Counted from the stretch's first letter, positions 34,926-46,429 are shown. The stretch: DNA of 64,000 nt from Meghimatium bilineatum (GCA_034231615.1 CM067318.1:38225382-38289381), one strand, 5' to 3'. Numbers and translations are program-made. Notes: generated by a model not told the origin, from the letters alone.

Positions 34926-35660
34926 AACTCTAGATTCTGCACGAGCTAACCTATCGCGGTCGAGGTCGAAGATAAGGGGGCAGAGTTCTACCTCCCTCCA
35001 TCCTCTGCAACTCAAAGCAGGACTTTTAGTCTTAGAAACTTAGCACATCCCCACCCCTCCTTTTTTTAGCTATTATAATTTTAGGTAACCCCTCTCTCCT
35101 TAAAAGGAAAATGTCTACGTCCCTGGCTGAAATCAAGTACATATTTCAGTACTATTAAGTGGCTCTTGGTCACCATCATCATGTGATGCCTGTAATCTAT
35201 TGTTATTCATATCCTACTGTAGCATCTCCACATTCCATATTCTGGTCTGCGGAAAAATATGGATTTATGCTTTTAGATATGCTGGAGTACACGACTATGA
35301 AAAGACCGACATAATGGCGCCCAAAGCAAGAAATCTAAGAGAATCGGTTCTAGACAGGAATGACATATTGAACATTTTCTAAATGAGAAAACTAGACTGT
35401 TAGGAGACATGATTAATGCGACTTAAAGAATGTAGAATTACCCCTGGGACGAGCATGTAATGGCGACTGAGGGGATGTCTAAGTTGTGTGTGTGTGGGTG
35501 TGTGTTTGTGTGTAACCAGCAAGCTATAGGAGCCATCAGCATTTATACAAGTACTGTCATATGCTTTAAAGGACCAAACACCTACGTGTTTGCACAGAAT
35601 ACGTCAACGTTGGTACATAAAATTAATCTAAACTAACTCAAATCCAGGCAAGCAGTTTAC
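34926..35660. other. Intron sequence, no gene seen
   Basis: Only a (GT)n stretch near 35485-35512 stands out. Confidence 0.45.
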
Positions 35661-35664
35661 TTTG

Positions 35665-35858
35665 TCGATACTGTATTATGCTATCAGTTACTACTTGGAA
35701 TATATGCCTGTTCTGATCATCAATTACTACTTGGAATAGACCTGTTCTGATAATCAATTACTACTTGGAATATACCTGTTCTGATAATCAATTACTACTT
35801 GGAATATACCTGTTCTGATAATCAATTACTACTTGGAATAGACCTGTTCTGATCAAAT
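35665..35858. repeat. 34-bp minisatellite, about 5 copies
   Basis: The unit contains CTGTTCTGATAATCAATTAC followed by TACTTGGAATATAC. Confidence 0.9.
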
Positions 35859-35994
35859 GCAATTTTGCTTCATCCTTTGAGCTTTGCAAAAGTGTTTTTT
35901 TCTTTGCGCAATTTTAACTTGTTAATTTGTCTCTCCATCTCTACTACACAACCCGCAAAAACTGTTTACATTCACCACCAAGCACGTTAACATC

Positions 35995-36245
35995 CTTGCC
36001 CCACCGAAGACGAATGTTTCCGGCCATGAGCACAAATAAATTGTCGACACAACGTATTTTCATTCTCTAACTTATATCATGCTGGAAATGTAGTAGGATC
36101 ATTGTCCTGCTCCAGCGGGAGTTTGAGAATGTAGTATCATTGTCCTGCTACAAGAGAGACCAAGTAGGAGTTTGAGAGTGTAGTATCATTGTCCTGCTAC
36201 AAGAGAGATACAGCGGGAGTTTGAGAATGAATACTGAAGAAGCAT
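35995..36245 (+). mobile_element. Dispersed repeat family X, with 2-3 internal module copies
   Basis: Starts CCACCGAAGACGAATGTTTC, then ACACAACGTATTTTCATTCT and CATTGTCCTGCTCCAGCGGG. The CCTGCTACAAGAGAGA...GGGAGTTTGAGAATGTAG module is present two to three times. It ends GAATACTGAAGAAGCA. It is intermediate between the single-copy and hugely amplified versions. Confidence 0.75.
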
Positions 36246-36474
36246 ATTATGTTGCAAATAAGCAAATTACGTTGCCACAGTACATACATATATAAGAGAG
36301 GAAGAGAGAGATAGAGAGTAGGTGACTATGAAGAGACACACTCAAACATACAAATAAACACACAGCTAAGCCAAAAACCAAAACACATAAAATAGATGCA
36401 CATATAAACACCCACATGAAAAAAAAATAAAACTAACACAAATAAACACATAAATAACTACACTGTTTTGTTTG

Positions 36475-36600
36475 GGTCCAGATCGGGAGTAAATAATAGC
36501 GATACTTTTATATGTCAGACTTGTCGTAAGAAGCAACTAATGATGTTTGGAGTGGAATTGGTTGTCCCATTCCAATTATTAAGAAATGTGTCAAAAAGCC
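36475..36600 (+). mobile_element. SINE family A 3' part
   Basis: CAGATCGGGAGTAAATAATA followed by GTCGTAAGAAGCAACTAATG matches the 16.6-16.8 kb element. The tRNA-like head is missing. Confidence 0.65.
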
Positions 36601-36774
36601 ATATTGAAATCGGATGTGTGTGGCAGTAAACGCAGATATCGCTGCTATGCTGTAAACTATGGCACTACGCTTTTAAGTTCTCAGAATACATCCTGCAGAC
36701 GTTTGAGAACGTACGAAGGAGAAAATTTCACAAATAAACACAAAAATAAATAAACACACAAATAAACACAAAAT

Positions 36775-36971
36775 TGAATCAAATGGCCCTCGTTTGTGCT
36801 GAGTATATTGTGGAATTTGTCGCCTCTTTTATTTCGATGGTCCATCGTTTTCGTGGTCGGTCTCTAAGTCTGCCTTCACTGTATCTGTGTAGCATAGCTT
36901 GCTGTGGTATGCTGTCTGATGGTAGCCTGCTGATGTGTGCAAACCATTTGATCTGTTGTCTCTTAATATAT
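36775..36971 (-). pseudogene. LINE family L1a, 3' coding part (minus), left of a SINE insertion
   Basis: Same sequence as 21.96-22.15 kb (for example GAGTATATTGTGGAATTTGT and GGTATGCTGTCTGATGGTAG on the + strand). The right edge includes the first copy of the 13-bp duplication TCTCTTAATATAT (36959-36971). Confidence 0.8.
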
Positions 36972-37147
36972 GTAATTCTTACAGCTGACGGGAATTGAAC
37001 CAGGTCTGTTCAGGATGTGGTTGGTCAAGTACGGAAAACCTGTTTACTTGTGTTGCAAAGCGATTCGGTGCTTCTAGAACAGACCTGGTTCAATTCCTGT
37101 CAGCTGTAAGAATTATTTTCATTTATCCTCATGCTTCCTACTTGAAT
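36972..37147 (+). mobile_element. SINE-like fold-back insert with 38-bp inverted ends and 13-bp target duplication
   Basis: Arms at 36973-37010 and 37078-37115 are inverted repeats with one mismatch in 38. The right arm read on + contains CTGGTTCAATTCCTGTCAGC, which fits a Pol III B box (GGTTCAANTCC). It is followed by a 30-bp AT-rich tail. Direct repeats TCTCTTAATATAT flank the insert (36959-36971, 37148-37160), and the paralogue at 22.13 kb shows the site with a single copy. The head-to-head tRNA-like arms are unusual for a SINE. Confidence 0.75.
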
Positions 37148-37525
37148 TCTCTTAATATATTCCAAGTTTGGGGGGGGGGGGTCCTGTTCTTTGTGTAATG
37201 TCCTCATTCCTCACTCTGTCTCTTAGCGATATTCCTAAGATTCTGTGCAAACATGCCATTTCAGCTGTCACAAGTTTGCGTTTGTCTTGTGCTGTCATTG
37301 TCCATGTTTGGCTTTGGTAGCACAGTGTTGGCATAATAATCGTTTTGAATAGTGTTATTTTCGTGTTTAAATATATATATTTTTCTTTCTGAAGATTGGT
37401 GTCATTTGACCTATGTCTTGATATGCTTTACTACACAAATTGTATATTTCTTTACTGCTTTTGCCGTCAGTTGTTATATTTCTTCCTAGGTATGTGAATT
37501 ATGTCACTTGTTTATCTGTGGTTTC

Positions 37526-37565
<40 letters not shown>

Positions 37566-38282
37566 GTTTCTTTCTGTACTTCCTGTCTTCATTTCTTCGG
37601 TATTTTCTATATTTAACTTATGTTAAAGGTTTGGCATGTTTGGTGTAATCTGTCTATTTGTCTTTGTGGTTGGTCTTCTGAGGATGCTACTAGTGCTTGG
37701 TCGTCTGCAAAGAACAATTCGCTTAGTTATTCTTCACGTTGTTTTCTTCCGTTGTCTTTGCTGCTTTGCATATGTGATCTATGTATGTTATGAACAATAG
37801 GGGGAGATAGTACACATCCCTGTCTCACTCCTGAGTGAATTTGGAAATTATCGGATGTACCTGTACTCGTTCTTACTGCGCATTGACTATCGGCGTATAT
37901 GCTCTGACAAAGGAACATCAGATGCTGAGGAACTCCATTTGTCTGTAGTGTAATCCATAGCTGTCCTCTATCCACTTTGTCACAAGTTCTTACTTTGTCC
38001 ATGAAAGCTAAATATAAGTCTTGGTTATGTTCTTTCGCTCTTTCTGAAAGTTGTTTGAGGTGCGAAAATTGCATCTGTACAGATTTTATTTTTCCGAAAG
38101 CCTAATTGTGTGTTGTTGAGCTGTGATTCTATATATATGCGCATCATTCGCTCTAGTATCTTAATAAAGAGTGTTTTTATGTGGTTTAAGGGTGATATGC
38201 CTCTATACATAGTGCAGTCCCTCTTACTGCCTTTTTCCAGATGTGTAAAACTCACACAAGCAGAGAAACATAACCGCAAACA
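37148..38282 (-). pseudogene. LINE family L1a reverse transcriptase, frameshifted (minus)
   Basis: Minus-strand order: CTMYRGISPLNHIKTLFIKI and LERMMRIYIESQLNNTQLGF (RT fingers), FMDKVRTCDKVDRGQLWITL (RT motif around the first catalytic aspartate, normally AFDxVDR), IHSGVRQGCVLSPPIVHNI (RT motif B), then after a gap SQTWTMTAQDKRKLVTAEMA and HRILGISLRDRVRNED. The YADD block is missing or degraded. A (TA)n run at 37533-37563 and a G-run at 37169-37180 interrupt it. Confidence 0.88.
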
Positions 38283-38470
38283 AATTCACACGAAGAAAAC
38301 ACGTAAATAAACACACACACGCAAACAAGTATACACAGGGAAAAACACCACACACTGGAAACAAATACATAAAAACAAATAAACACACAGAAGTAAACAC
38401 ACAAACGTACATGTACATAAACAGTGAACAAATAGATAGGCACACACACATACATTTTGAATGAGTTATA
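38283..38470. repeat. ACACAAA-type low-complexity sequence upstream of exon 5
   Basis: Irregular AAACACACACGCAAACAAGT-like repeats about 10-12 bp long reach to within 30 bp of the acceptor. Confidence 0.7.
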
Positions 38471-38475
38471 TGCAG

Positions 38476-38691
38476 AATATTTTGTCATCTGAAACTCTGT
38501 CATTTCTAAAGGCCGAGTCAATGTACCACAATTCATTCCAAGAATTTATCAGCCTTGTGGATCACGCAATACCAGATGAGGATCACATTAGGGGCCATCT
38601 ACACAACTGCCACAACGACTACATCCTCAAAATAAAGGCAACTAACAGAACAGTGGACGAATTCAATCGAGTTTTACCCCAAATATTAGAG
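38476..38691 (+). CDS. F-BAR protein gene, coding exon 5
   Basis: The acceptor is GAGTTATATGCAG and the donor TTAGAG|GTAAAT, both phase 0. The 72 codons read NILSSETLSFLKAESMYHNS, FQEFISLVDHAIPDEDHIRG, HLHNCHNDYILKIKATNRTV and DEFNRVLPQILE, about residues 148-219. The LHNxHNDYIL.I.AT signature followed by a LP..LE.L helix is the hallmark of the central F-BAR helices (compare LHNxYVLALxxA in FES/FER and ARNDYLLxLAAAN in FCHSD). The distance from exon 4 is also right, so no exon need be missing between them. The next array starts inside the first 20 bases of the intron. Confidence 0.85.
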
Positions 38692-38699
38692 GTAAATTT

Positions 38700-38932
38700 A
38701 CTTAGTGAGGTGAACGAATAGTCAGGGGTGAATGAGTGAGGTGGACGAATAGTCAGGGGTGAGTGAGTGTGATGGGCGAATAGTACAGGGCGAATGAGTG
38801 AAGTGGACGAATAATTTAGGACGAGTGAGTGATGTGAACGAATAGTCAGGGGCGAGTGAGTGAGATGGACGAATAATCTAGGAAGAGTGAGTGAGGTGGG
38901 AGAATAGTCCACGACGAGTGAGTGAAGTTCTA
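38700..38932. repeat. 31-bp minisatellite at the exon 5 donor, about 7 copies
   Basis: The unit contains GAGTGAGTGAGGTGGACGAA followed by TAGTCAGGGGT. The first recognisable copy (AGTGAGGTGAACGAATAGTC) begins about 12 bp after GTAAAT. Confidence 0.92.
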
Positions 38933-38984
38933 TCCGATCTAACTAATACTTTCATTACTGCATCTTTTCCTGTGAAGGAGTGCA

Positions 38985-39178
38985 GGGAGGTTTTCTATGG
39001 GCTGTGGAAATAAAGGCCGCTTTGCCATAGCAGACATTGCGACATGTATAGGAAGGATTTTGATTGTATCTCCGAAAGGAAAACCCCGTCCGAACCGTGG
39101 ATTGATCCCGGGACCTCAAGGGTCTGAGAACGGCGTTCTAACCACACGGTCATGCAGTCCACATCTATTATCTACTAA
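38985..39178 (-). mobile_element. tRNA-derived SINE (minus)
   Basis: On the minus strand, CATGACCGTGTGGTTAGAAC resembles an A box and GGTCCCGGGATCAATCCAC a B box about 45 bp later, then a body with CCTTTCGGAGATACAATC. It has no reading frame. Family differs from A. Confidence 0.65.
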
Positions 39179-39179
39179 T

Positions 39180-39490
39180 GCATATCTATCAATCTAACTA
39201 ATTAATACTATAAATAAAAGTTCAAAAATTGATTGACAGTTACTATAAACCTACTCTTCAAGTCAATAGTTCGCTGTTGTCGATGTTAAGCATATGATTT
39301 GTCCGGCTATCCAAATAAGATCGACAATAAAGTTGGTGGTGATATTGAATGTATACAATGTAACAATGGGTGTGACTTTGATAAATTATACTGCGAATAC
39401 TTTACGTTACCGGTCATTAAAATGACGGAACAGTTAACGCGCAACAAACTGGTGTGACCAAAACACGCCGGACATTATATTTCTAGAAGA
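39180..39490. other. No feature seen
   Basis: Unique AT-rich intron sequence. Confidence 0.4.
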
Positions 39491-39494
39491 ATAT

Positions 39495-39640
39495 ATTATC
39501 TTCTTCTTCTGTATTTGTTCTAGCAGGATGTAGTCTGCACAATATAATACAGTGTTTTATGGATTACAGCTTAGCTGTCGTATCTGCGTTTTTTTCGACC
39601 TGACATATCCGGGTTCAATATGGGTTTAACATGGTTTCTG
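39495..39640 (-). mobile_element. Diverged dispersed repeat, partner of the 21.6-kb copy
   Basis: TAGCAGGATGTAGTCTGCAC and GGATTACAGCTTAGCTGTCG align with 21.63-21.71 kb. It continues with CTGACATATCCGGGTTCAAT. Confidence 0.5.
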
Positions 39641-39844
39641 TATCACTTTGACTTTATATGGTTCGGGGCAAGCAATTCGACCTTATAATATCCTTATTGC
39701 CTTCTTACGACATACATAGAATGTGAAAAATGCTTCTATTTGTTGCTCCCCATTCAGGCGCAGGCAACACTCGGACAGGTAGAAGAATTGGATTATACAC
39801 ACAAAAAATATGGAGGGTGAAAGATGATAGAGGTGACAGATATT

Positions 39845-40248
39845 GTGAGAATTTAACTAAATCATGAAGTGAGGGTATAAGAGAAATATGAAGTGAGGGT
39901 ATAACAGAAATATGAAGTGAGGGTATAACATAAATCATGAAGTGAGGGTATAAGAGAAATATGAGGTGAGGGTATAACAGAAATATGAAGTTAGGGTATA
40001 ACATAAATCATGAAGTGAGGGTATAAGAGAAATATGAGGTGAGGGTATAACAGAAATATGAAGTGAGGGTATAACAGAAATATGAAGTGAGGGTATAACA
40101 TAAATCATGAAGTGAGGGTATAACAGAAATATGAAGTGAGGGTATAACAGAAATATGAAGTGAGGGTATAACAGAAATATGATGTGAGGGTATACAATAA
40201 ATATGATGTGAGTGTATAAGAGAAATATGAAGTGAGGGTATAACTACA
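39845..40248. repeat. 24-bp minisatellite, about 17 copies, upstream of exon 6
   Basis: Units ATATGAAGTGAGGGTATAAC plus AGAA alternate with ATCATGAAG variants. It ends about 65 bp before the exon 6 acceptor. Confidence 0.93.
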
Positions 40249-40312
40249 TTATGAATTTATGATATAACTAAACTAGGAAATAATGAACAAATTTATGTGT
40301 GTCCATCTGCAG

Positions 40313-40393
40313 GAACTAGAAGAGATCTATATTGATACAGGGAACACAATCAATGTTGCTATTGAGAGCCAAGCTCTGGTGTTGTTGACCAAG
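40313..40393 (+). CDS. F-BAR protein gene, coding exon 6
   Basis: The acceptor is GTGTCCATCTGCAG and the donor ACCAAG|GTAACT; both phases are 0. It encodes ELEEIYIDTGNTINVAIESQ and ALVLLTK, about residues 220-246. It continues the helix begun by VLPQILE in exon 5, so the join reads PQILE-ELEEIYID. Charged and helical, it fits the distal part of the third F-BAR helix. Being only 27 codons it is recognisable mainly from splice signals and phase. Confidence 0.75.
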
Positions 40394-40464
40394 GTAACTC
40401 CAATAATATATTGATGGTGTTGCACGAAGTATTGATGGTGACTGTGATGATACTACTTAGCACC

Positions 40465-40562
40465 TATTCTCAAAATCCCGCTGCATCTCTCGTATAACAG
40501 GACAATAGTTCTACTATATTTCCAGCAGAATATAGTCTAGACAAGGGAGATGCGTTCTGTTG
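40465..40562 (-). mobile_element. Dispersed repeat family X, minus fragment
   Basis: Reverse complement contains GGAAATATAGTAGAACTATT, GTCCTGTTATACGAGAGATG and CAGCGGGATTTTGAGA, the family X core. Confidence 0.65.
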
Positions 40563-40602
40563 CCGTTCTCCAGTGTCTCGAAACATCTGACATTGCCTGT
40601 AG

Positions 40603-40907
40603 CACTGATGATGATATTTATGATGATGATGGTGACGATGACGATGATGAAGACGATGATAACAATGATGATGATGATGATGATGATGATGATGGTGATG
40701 GTGATGATGATGATGATGATGGTGATGATGAGGATGATGGTGAGGATGAGGATGATGATGATGATGGTGATGGTGAGGATGATGGTGAGGATGAGGATGA
40801 TGAGGATGATGGTGATGGTGAGGATGATGATGATGGTGAGGATGAGGATGATGGTGATGATGATGATGATGATGGTGATGGTGAGGATGAGGATGATGGT
40901 GATGGTG

Positions 40908-40946
<39 letters not shown>

Positions 40947-40985
40947 GTGATGGTGATGGTGATGGTGAGGATGAGGATGATGGTG

Positions 40986-41044
<59 letters not shown>

Positions 41045-41050
41045 AATTAT
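40603..41050. repeat. (GATGAT/GGTGAT/GAGGAT)n repeat, about 440 bp
   Basis: A purine-rich trinucleotide-based array with GAT, GGT and GAG units. It gives long D/E/G-rich, M-rich and I-rich frames that are artefacts. Confidence 0.96.
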
Positions 41051-41512
41051 TTTGTTAATAATGATTATGATCATGAAGATACTGGTGACGACTAAAATGA
41101 CGATTATGATAACAATAATGAAATTGATGTTGTCGACGACGACGATGATGATAACACTGATGTGATGTGTGGTGAATTTTCTTATGGTAGGAGGGCTGAT
41201 GCAGTTGATGTCGTTCTGAACATAGTGTTGAAGATAATGATCCCCGGCACGGTTGTTGTAGAGGGTAACGGCGATGTTGATAATAATGATCATGTCGATT
41301 ATAAATATCAAAGTCACTTAGTAGTCTGTGTGTTACCGAAGCCCGGACAGAATATCAACGCTGACTACCGTTCATGCATTTCGTCAGAAATGACTATGGA
41401 GATTATAAGATTTAGTTGACTCTCTTATTCCATATAGGGTCAATGTGACTCAGAAGCTTTGCTGAAGTTGGATGTATCAGGCAGAAAACTGAATACTACG
41501 ACGTAACGCATT
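41051..41512. other. No gene seen
   Basis: A decaying edge of the GAT repeat (41051-41160), then unique sequence with an 85-codon frame of no recognised content. Confidence 0.4.
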
Positions 41513-41514
41513 GT

Positions 41515-42002
41515 TTTAATGGGTTCATCCTGTTATTCAGCAAGACTTAGATGATTACATCCTGTTATTCAGCAGGAATTTGATGATTACATCCTGTTAT
41601 TCAGCAGGATTTTGATGATTACATCCTGTTATTCAGCATGATTTTGATGATTACATCCTGTTATTCAGCAGGAATTTGATGATTCATCCTGTTATTCAGC
41701 AGGAATTTGATGATTACATCCCGTTATTCAGCAGGAATTTGATGATTACATCCCGTTATTCAGCAGGAATTTGATTATTACATCCCGTTATTCAGCAGGA
41801 ATTTGATGATTACATCCCGTTATTCAGCAGGAATTTGATGATTACATCCTGTTATTCAGCAGGAATTTGATGATTACATCCTGTTATTCAGCAGGAATTT
41901 GATGATTACATCCTATTATTCAGCAGGAATTTGATGATTATATCCTGTTATTCAGTAGAAATTTGATGATTACATCCTGTTTTTCAGCAGGAATTTGAGA
42001 GC
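41515..42002. repeat. 32-bp minisatellite, about 15 copies
   Basis: The unit contains GATGATTACATCCTGTTATT followed by CAGCAGGAATTT. Confidence 0.94.
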
Positions 42003-42445
42003 GGATGCAGAGGGAGGAGAGAGACAATATGTCAACACCGATGATAGTTGTTGATGGTGATAGTTGTTGTGGTAGATGTGATGATTATCAGTCTGCTGTG
42101 TTGTGCTTATCGTCCATGCAGATTCCGTAGTTTCAGTAGACGGATGTACCTTAAACATTAATTATATAGAACACAAAACAAATTCCATCTGACAGCTAAT
42201 AAACATTCTTGCAAGTTATTAAGTATCACTTTTAGCAGTGCTGAAACGGTATAAACATGTTTGGTTTGAGACACGACTGGCTTTCTACAATTATTTTACA
42301 AGGAAGTCAAATGTGGAAGGAGAGACGGTAGACAGAGAAAATCCTGCATTGATAACATCAAAGGATAGTTTGGACGTGATTTTACTGCACTCCTCAGATT
42401 GTCTGGGGAAAGAGATATATGCCGAGAATTTTGTGTTGATGTGGA
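42003..42445. other. No gene seen
   Basis: A 97-codon + frame (42238-42531) has no recognised domain. Confidence 0.4.
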
Positions 42446-42546
42446 ACCCCTACAACCCTGACCGGTTATGCCACAAGTGTAATACCACTACAAACCTCAC
42501 CGGCTATGTCACCAGTGTAGTACCACTATAAACCTGACCGGTTATA
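42446..42546. repeat. About 40-bp repeat, 2-3 copies
   Basis: CCTGACCGGTTATGCCACAA and the related ACCTCACCGGCTATGTCACC recur with GTGTAGTACCACTATAAA. Confidence 0.7.
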
Positions 42547-42547
42547 G

Positions 42548-42590
42548 TGTATTATTATTACTATTACTATTACTATTACTGTTACTGTTA

Positions 42591-42629
<39 letters not shown>

Positions 42630-42646
42630 AATTATTATTATTAATA

Positions 42647-42683
<37 letters not shown>

Positions 42684-42690
42684 ATTATTA

Positions 42691-42741
<51 letters not shown>

Positions 42742-42742
42742 G
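42548..42742. repeat. (ATT)n microsatellite
   Basis: About 190 bp of ATT/ACT/GTT trinucleotides with short phase shifts. Confidence 0.97.
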
Positions 42743-43320
42743 TGAAATCGTCGAAGCTAGAACTGAAGTCACTTCCTACCGTCATAACAATAATTTTCTT
42801 ATCGGCAAGCAAATTTACTGAACCGTAGACTGCAGTTAAACTGCAGCCCATGTGAAGCAAAAGATATAAAAACTATTAAATAGCATATTTTCGTGGAACA
42901 ATATAGACAAACGACGTTACGACCAAGAGGCCATTAACAGGATAGGAAGAAGAGAACACAGAATGCTCCACATGATATGGAAATTTAGTTCCAGATGACA
43001 TCAACAATACTTAGGTATTATTATTCTACCTTAACTTAATAACACCCCCCCCCGAAATGTTTAACGGCACACGAGAAAATGATAATAGTTAGATGCACTA
43101 AAAGGTGCCTATTTTCCTGTCTGGATCTGTGGTGAAGGAGGAAGTTAATGATGCAGTCACAAAGTCACAATCTATTGCCAATGCAGAAAGGGAGATTACG
43201 ATATAAGGGACTGCTTTGAGGACATGCCTAACAAAATTTCGATTTGTGGCTATGACATTTGCGTGGAATGCATAATAAATTCTAAATAATCAGATTTATT
43301 CATCTCGTTCTAATTCAGAA
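42743..43320. other. No gene seen
   Basis: AT-rich intron sequence with a C-run at 43045-43053. Confidence 0.4.
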
Positions 43321-43324
43321 TGGA

Positions 43325-43668
43325 CGGTGTGTTGTGCTCGAGTGTTAACAGTAGTACAAGTACAACAATTAGGTCAAACGCATATATCTTCCTTCATTAG
43401 ACAAAGGCGTTGGACTTACATCGGCCATGTTCTCAGAATGAACAGCCTAGGAATTCCCCAGCAATCACTATATTGGGTGCCACCTGGAGTAAGAAGAAGA
43501 GGGAGACCTAGAGAAACTCTACGAAGAACCATTAATAGAGAAGGCATGTCAATGAACCTAAACAACACGCAACAATTGAAAGACCTGGCAACACAAAGAC
43601 AGAAATGGAAAGCTATGGTTTCTGCCCTATGCGCCGCCTATGGCCCTGGAGGAACATAACATAACATA
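43325..43668 (+). pseudogene. LINE C-terminal tail with (AACAT)n 3' end
   Basis: The + frame reads SFIRQRRWTYIGHVLRMNSL, GIPQQSLYWVPPGVRRRGRP, RETLRRTINREGMSMNLNNT and WKAMVSALCAAYGPGGT, ending at a stop followed by AACATAACATAACATAAC. This RRWxxIGHVLRM...GRPxxTLRRT block ends many endonuclease-reverse transcriptase LINEs. The copy is open throughout but 5'-truncated, so it is relatively young. Confidence 0.88.
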
Positions 43669-43785
43669 ACAATCAGATTTAGCTATGAGATTTTAATGAT
43701 TGTTGATTGTAGTATAAGTTGTTAATTTGGAAGATTGAGAATTAGAATGATTGCACTGTTTATAATTTGATGAACGTTTATCCAG

Positions 43786-43959
43786 GCAAGCGAACAACAC
43801 CGACGCTACGAGGATCAGCTGAGGACGTGTAAGTTAATAAGCCCTCATCAAGATGTAACACTATTTGTCAAGGCAACTGGTTTAGACAATCCAAGTTTGG
43901 CATTTCTGCTTCCGCATCATATCTTCAAGCCGGCAGTTACTATGGCAACCAATGATGAG
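43786..43959 (+). CDS. F-BAR protein gene, coding exon 7
   Basis: The acceptor is CGTTTATCCAG and the donor GATGAG|GTAACT, both phase 0. The 58 codons read ASEQHRRYEDQLRTCKLISP, HQDVTLFVKATGLDNPSLAF and LLPHHIFKPAVTMATNDE, about residues 247-304. The first part ends the long F-BAR helix; the DVTLFVKATGL segment sits where FES/FER have an EYxxFIxxHR stretch just after the helices, followed by a proline-containing linker. A 12-bp minisatellite of 2.4 kb starts about 20 bp after the donor. Confidence 0.8.
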
Positions 43960-43977
43960 GTAACTTACGTGGTGTGA

Positions 43978-46428
43978 GGGGTATGAGTAATATGTATGAG
44001 TGATTGTATGACTGATTGTATGACTGATTGTATGAGCGATTGTATGAGTGATGTATATGAGTGATTGTATGACTGATTGTATTTCTGATTGTATGACTGA
44101 TTGTATTACTGATTGTATGGTTGCTTGTATGACTGATTGTATGAGTGATTGTATGAGTGATTGCATGAGCGATATGTATAAGTGATATTTTTGAGTGATA
44201 TATATGAGTGATTGGATGACTGATTGGGTGAATGATCGTATAAGTGATATGTTTGAGTGATGTATATGAGTGATTATGTAATATGTATGAATGATATGTA
44301 TGAGTGATTGTATGAGTTATTGCACCAGTGATTGAGTGATTAGACGAGGGATTGGATCAGTGATGAGTGATTGAATTAGGGATTATATAGATTATTGGAC
44401 GAGTGGTTTGATGATTGATGTATGATTGCATGAGTGATAAATGATTGAATGAGTGAAGAGTGTTTGGATGAATGAATGGATGGTGATTTGATAAGTGATG
44501 CGTGATAGGATTAGTAATTGAATTAGTAATTGATTAGTAATTTATTGAACGGGTGATTTTATGAATGATGAGTGATTGGATTGGTGATTGGACGAGTGAT
44601 GAGTGATTGGTTAAGCTTTGGTATGTGTGAATAGATGAGTGTTTGGATGAGTTATTGTATGAGTCATTTTATGAGTATTGTGTGATTGGGTATAGTGATA
44701 TGATGAGTGAGTGGATGAGTAATGAGTAATTGAATCGAGTGATTAGTGATTGGATGAATGTTTGGATGAATGAATGCATGGGTGATTGGATGAGTGATTG
44801 CATGGTGATTGCATAGATTATGGCATGTGTTATTGCATGGATGGTTGCATGAGAGATTGCATGACTGATTGCATGGGTTTTTTCATGGGTGATTGGATTA
44901 GTAATTTGATGGTTAATAGGAACGCTGCCTGGAAGAGTGATTGGATGAAATAATTTGATGAGTGATTTGATCAGTGTTTGGATGTGTTATTAGATCATTG
45001 ATGTGTGATTGTATAGGGATTAATGAGTAATTTGATGAGTGATTGAATGATATGAGGGATTGGATGAGTAATTGGATTGGTGATCGGGTGCTTGACGAGT
45101 GATTTTATAGGTGATTCGATGAGTGATTGGATGAATAATGCGTAATTGGATTAGTGATTAGATGAATGATTGGATGGATGATTTAATCAGTGATTGGATG
45201 AATGATTTGAGGTTGATTAGACATGTCTTTCAATTAGTAATTGGTTGAGCAATTGGATCAGGGATTGGATGAGTGATTGGATGGATGATGTGTAATTGGA
45301 TTAGTGATGATTGACTGAAAGAGTATTACGTGATTTGATGAGTGATTTGACGAATAATGCATGCGTGATTTGATGAGCGATTGATGATTGATTTGTTTAG
45401 TGATCAAAATGTAATATGATGATTATTGGTTGTGGTATGATAGATTGTAGCGATGTTTGGTTGTGTTTTGAGTGATTGAGTTATGATTGAATTGATGAGT
45501 GATTGCTTGATTGATCATTGATTGGATGCGTAATTGGATATGTGATTGGATTTGTGGTTCGTTGATTTGATGATTAATTGAAGGAGTGATTGGATAAGTA
45601 ATTGGATGAGTGGATGAGTTATTGCATGAGTGATTGGATGAGTGATTAGATTAATGACTGCATTAATGGATGAGTGGTTGAATGTTTGATTGGATGAGTG
45701 ATCGGATGAGTGATCGGATGAGTGATTGGATGAGTGATTGGATGAGTGATTGAATGAGCGATTAGATTAATGATTGCAGTAATGGATGAATAATTGAATG
45801 AGTGATTAGATTACTGATTGCATTAATGGATGAGTGATTGGATGAGTGATTGGATGAGTGATTGGATGAGTGATTGAATGAGCGATTTGATTAATGATTG
45901 CATTAATGGATGAGTGGTTGGATGTGTGATTGAATGAGTGATTAATTTAGCGATTTGATTAATGATTGCATTAATGAATGAGTGATTGGATGTTTGATTG
46001 GATGAGTGATTGGATGAGTGATTGGATGAGCGATTGAATGAGCGATTAGTTGAGTGATTTGATGAGTGATGAAATGTGTGAATGGATGAGTGGATGAGTG
46101 ATGGAATGTGTGATTGGATGAGTGATTGGATGAGTGATTGGATGAGTTATTGGATGAGTGATTGGATGAGTGATTGGATGAGTGATTTGATGAGTGATTG
46201 AATGAGCTATTATATGAGCGATTGGATGAGTGATGGAATGTGTGATTGGATGAGTGATTGGATGAGTGATTGGATGAGTGATTGGATGAGCGATTGGATG
46301 AGCGATTGGACGAGCGATTGGATGAGCGATTGGATGAGCGATTGGGTTGAGCTATTGGATGAGTGATTGGATGAGCGATTGGATGAGCGATTAGATGAGC
46401 GATTGGATGAGTGATTGGATGGGCAGCA
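43978..46428. repeat. 12-bp GAGTGATTGGAT minisatellite, about 2.4 kb, at the exon 7 donor
   Basis: About 200 units of GAGTGATTGGAT type. It is strongly diverged in the middle (44.2-45.5 kb) and more homogeneous at the 3' end (46.0-46.4 kb). The exon-proximal part has its own variant (GACTGATTGTAT), so homogenisation is local. Confidence 0.93.
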
Positions 46429-46429
46429 T

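Noticed and set aside
40550..41317. Acidic Asp/Glu-rich protein and its I-rich or M-rich alternatives
   Set aside because: Trinucleotide GAT/GAG/GGT microsatellite, so every frame is low complexity.
42238..42531. 97-codon + frame as an exon
   Set aside because: It has no convincing acceptor/donor pair and runs into a local tandem repeat.
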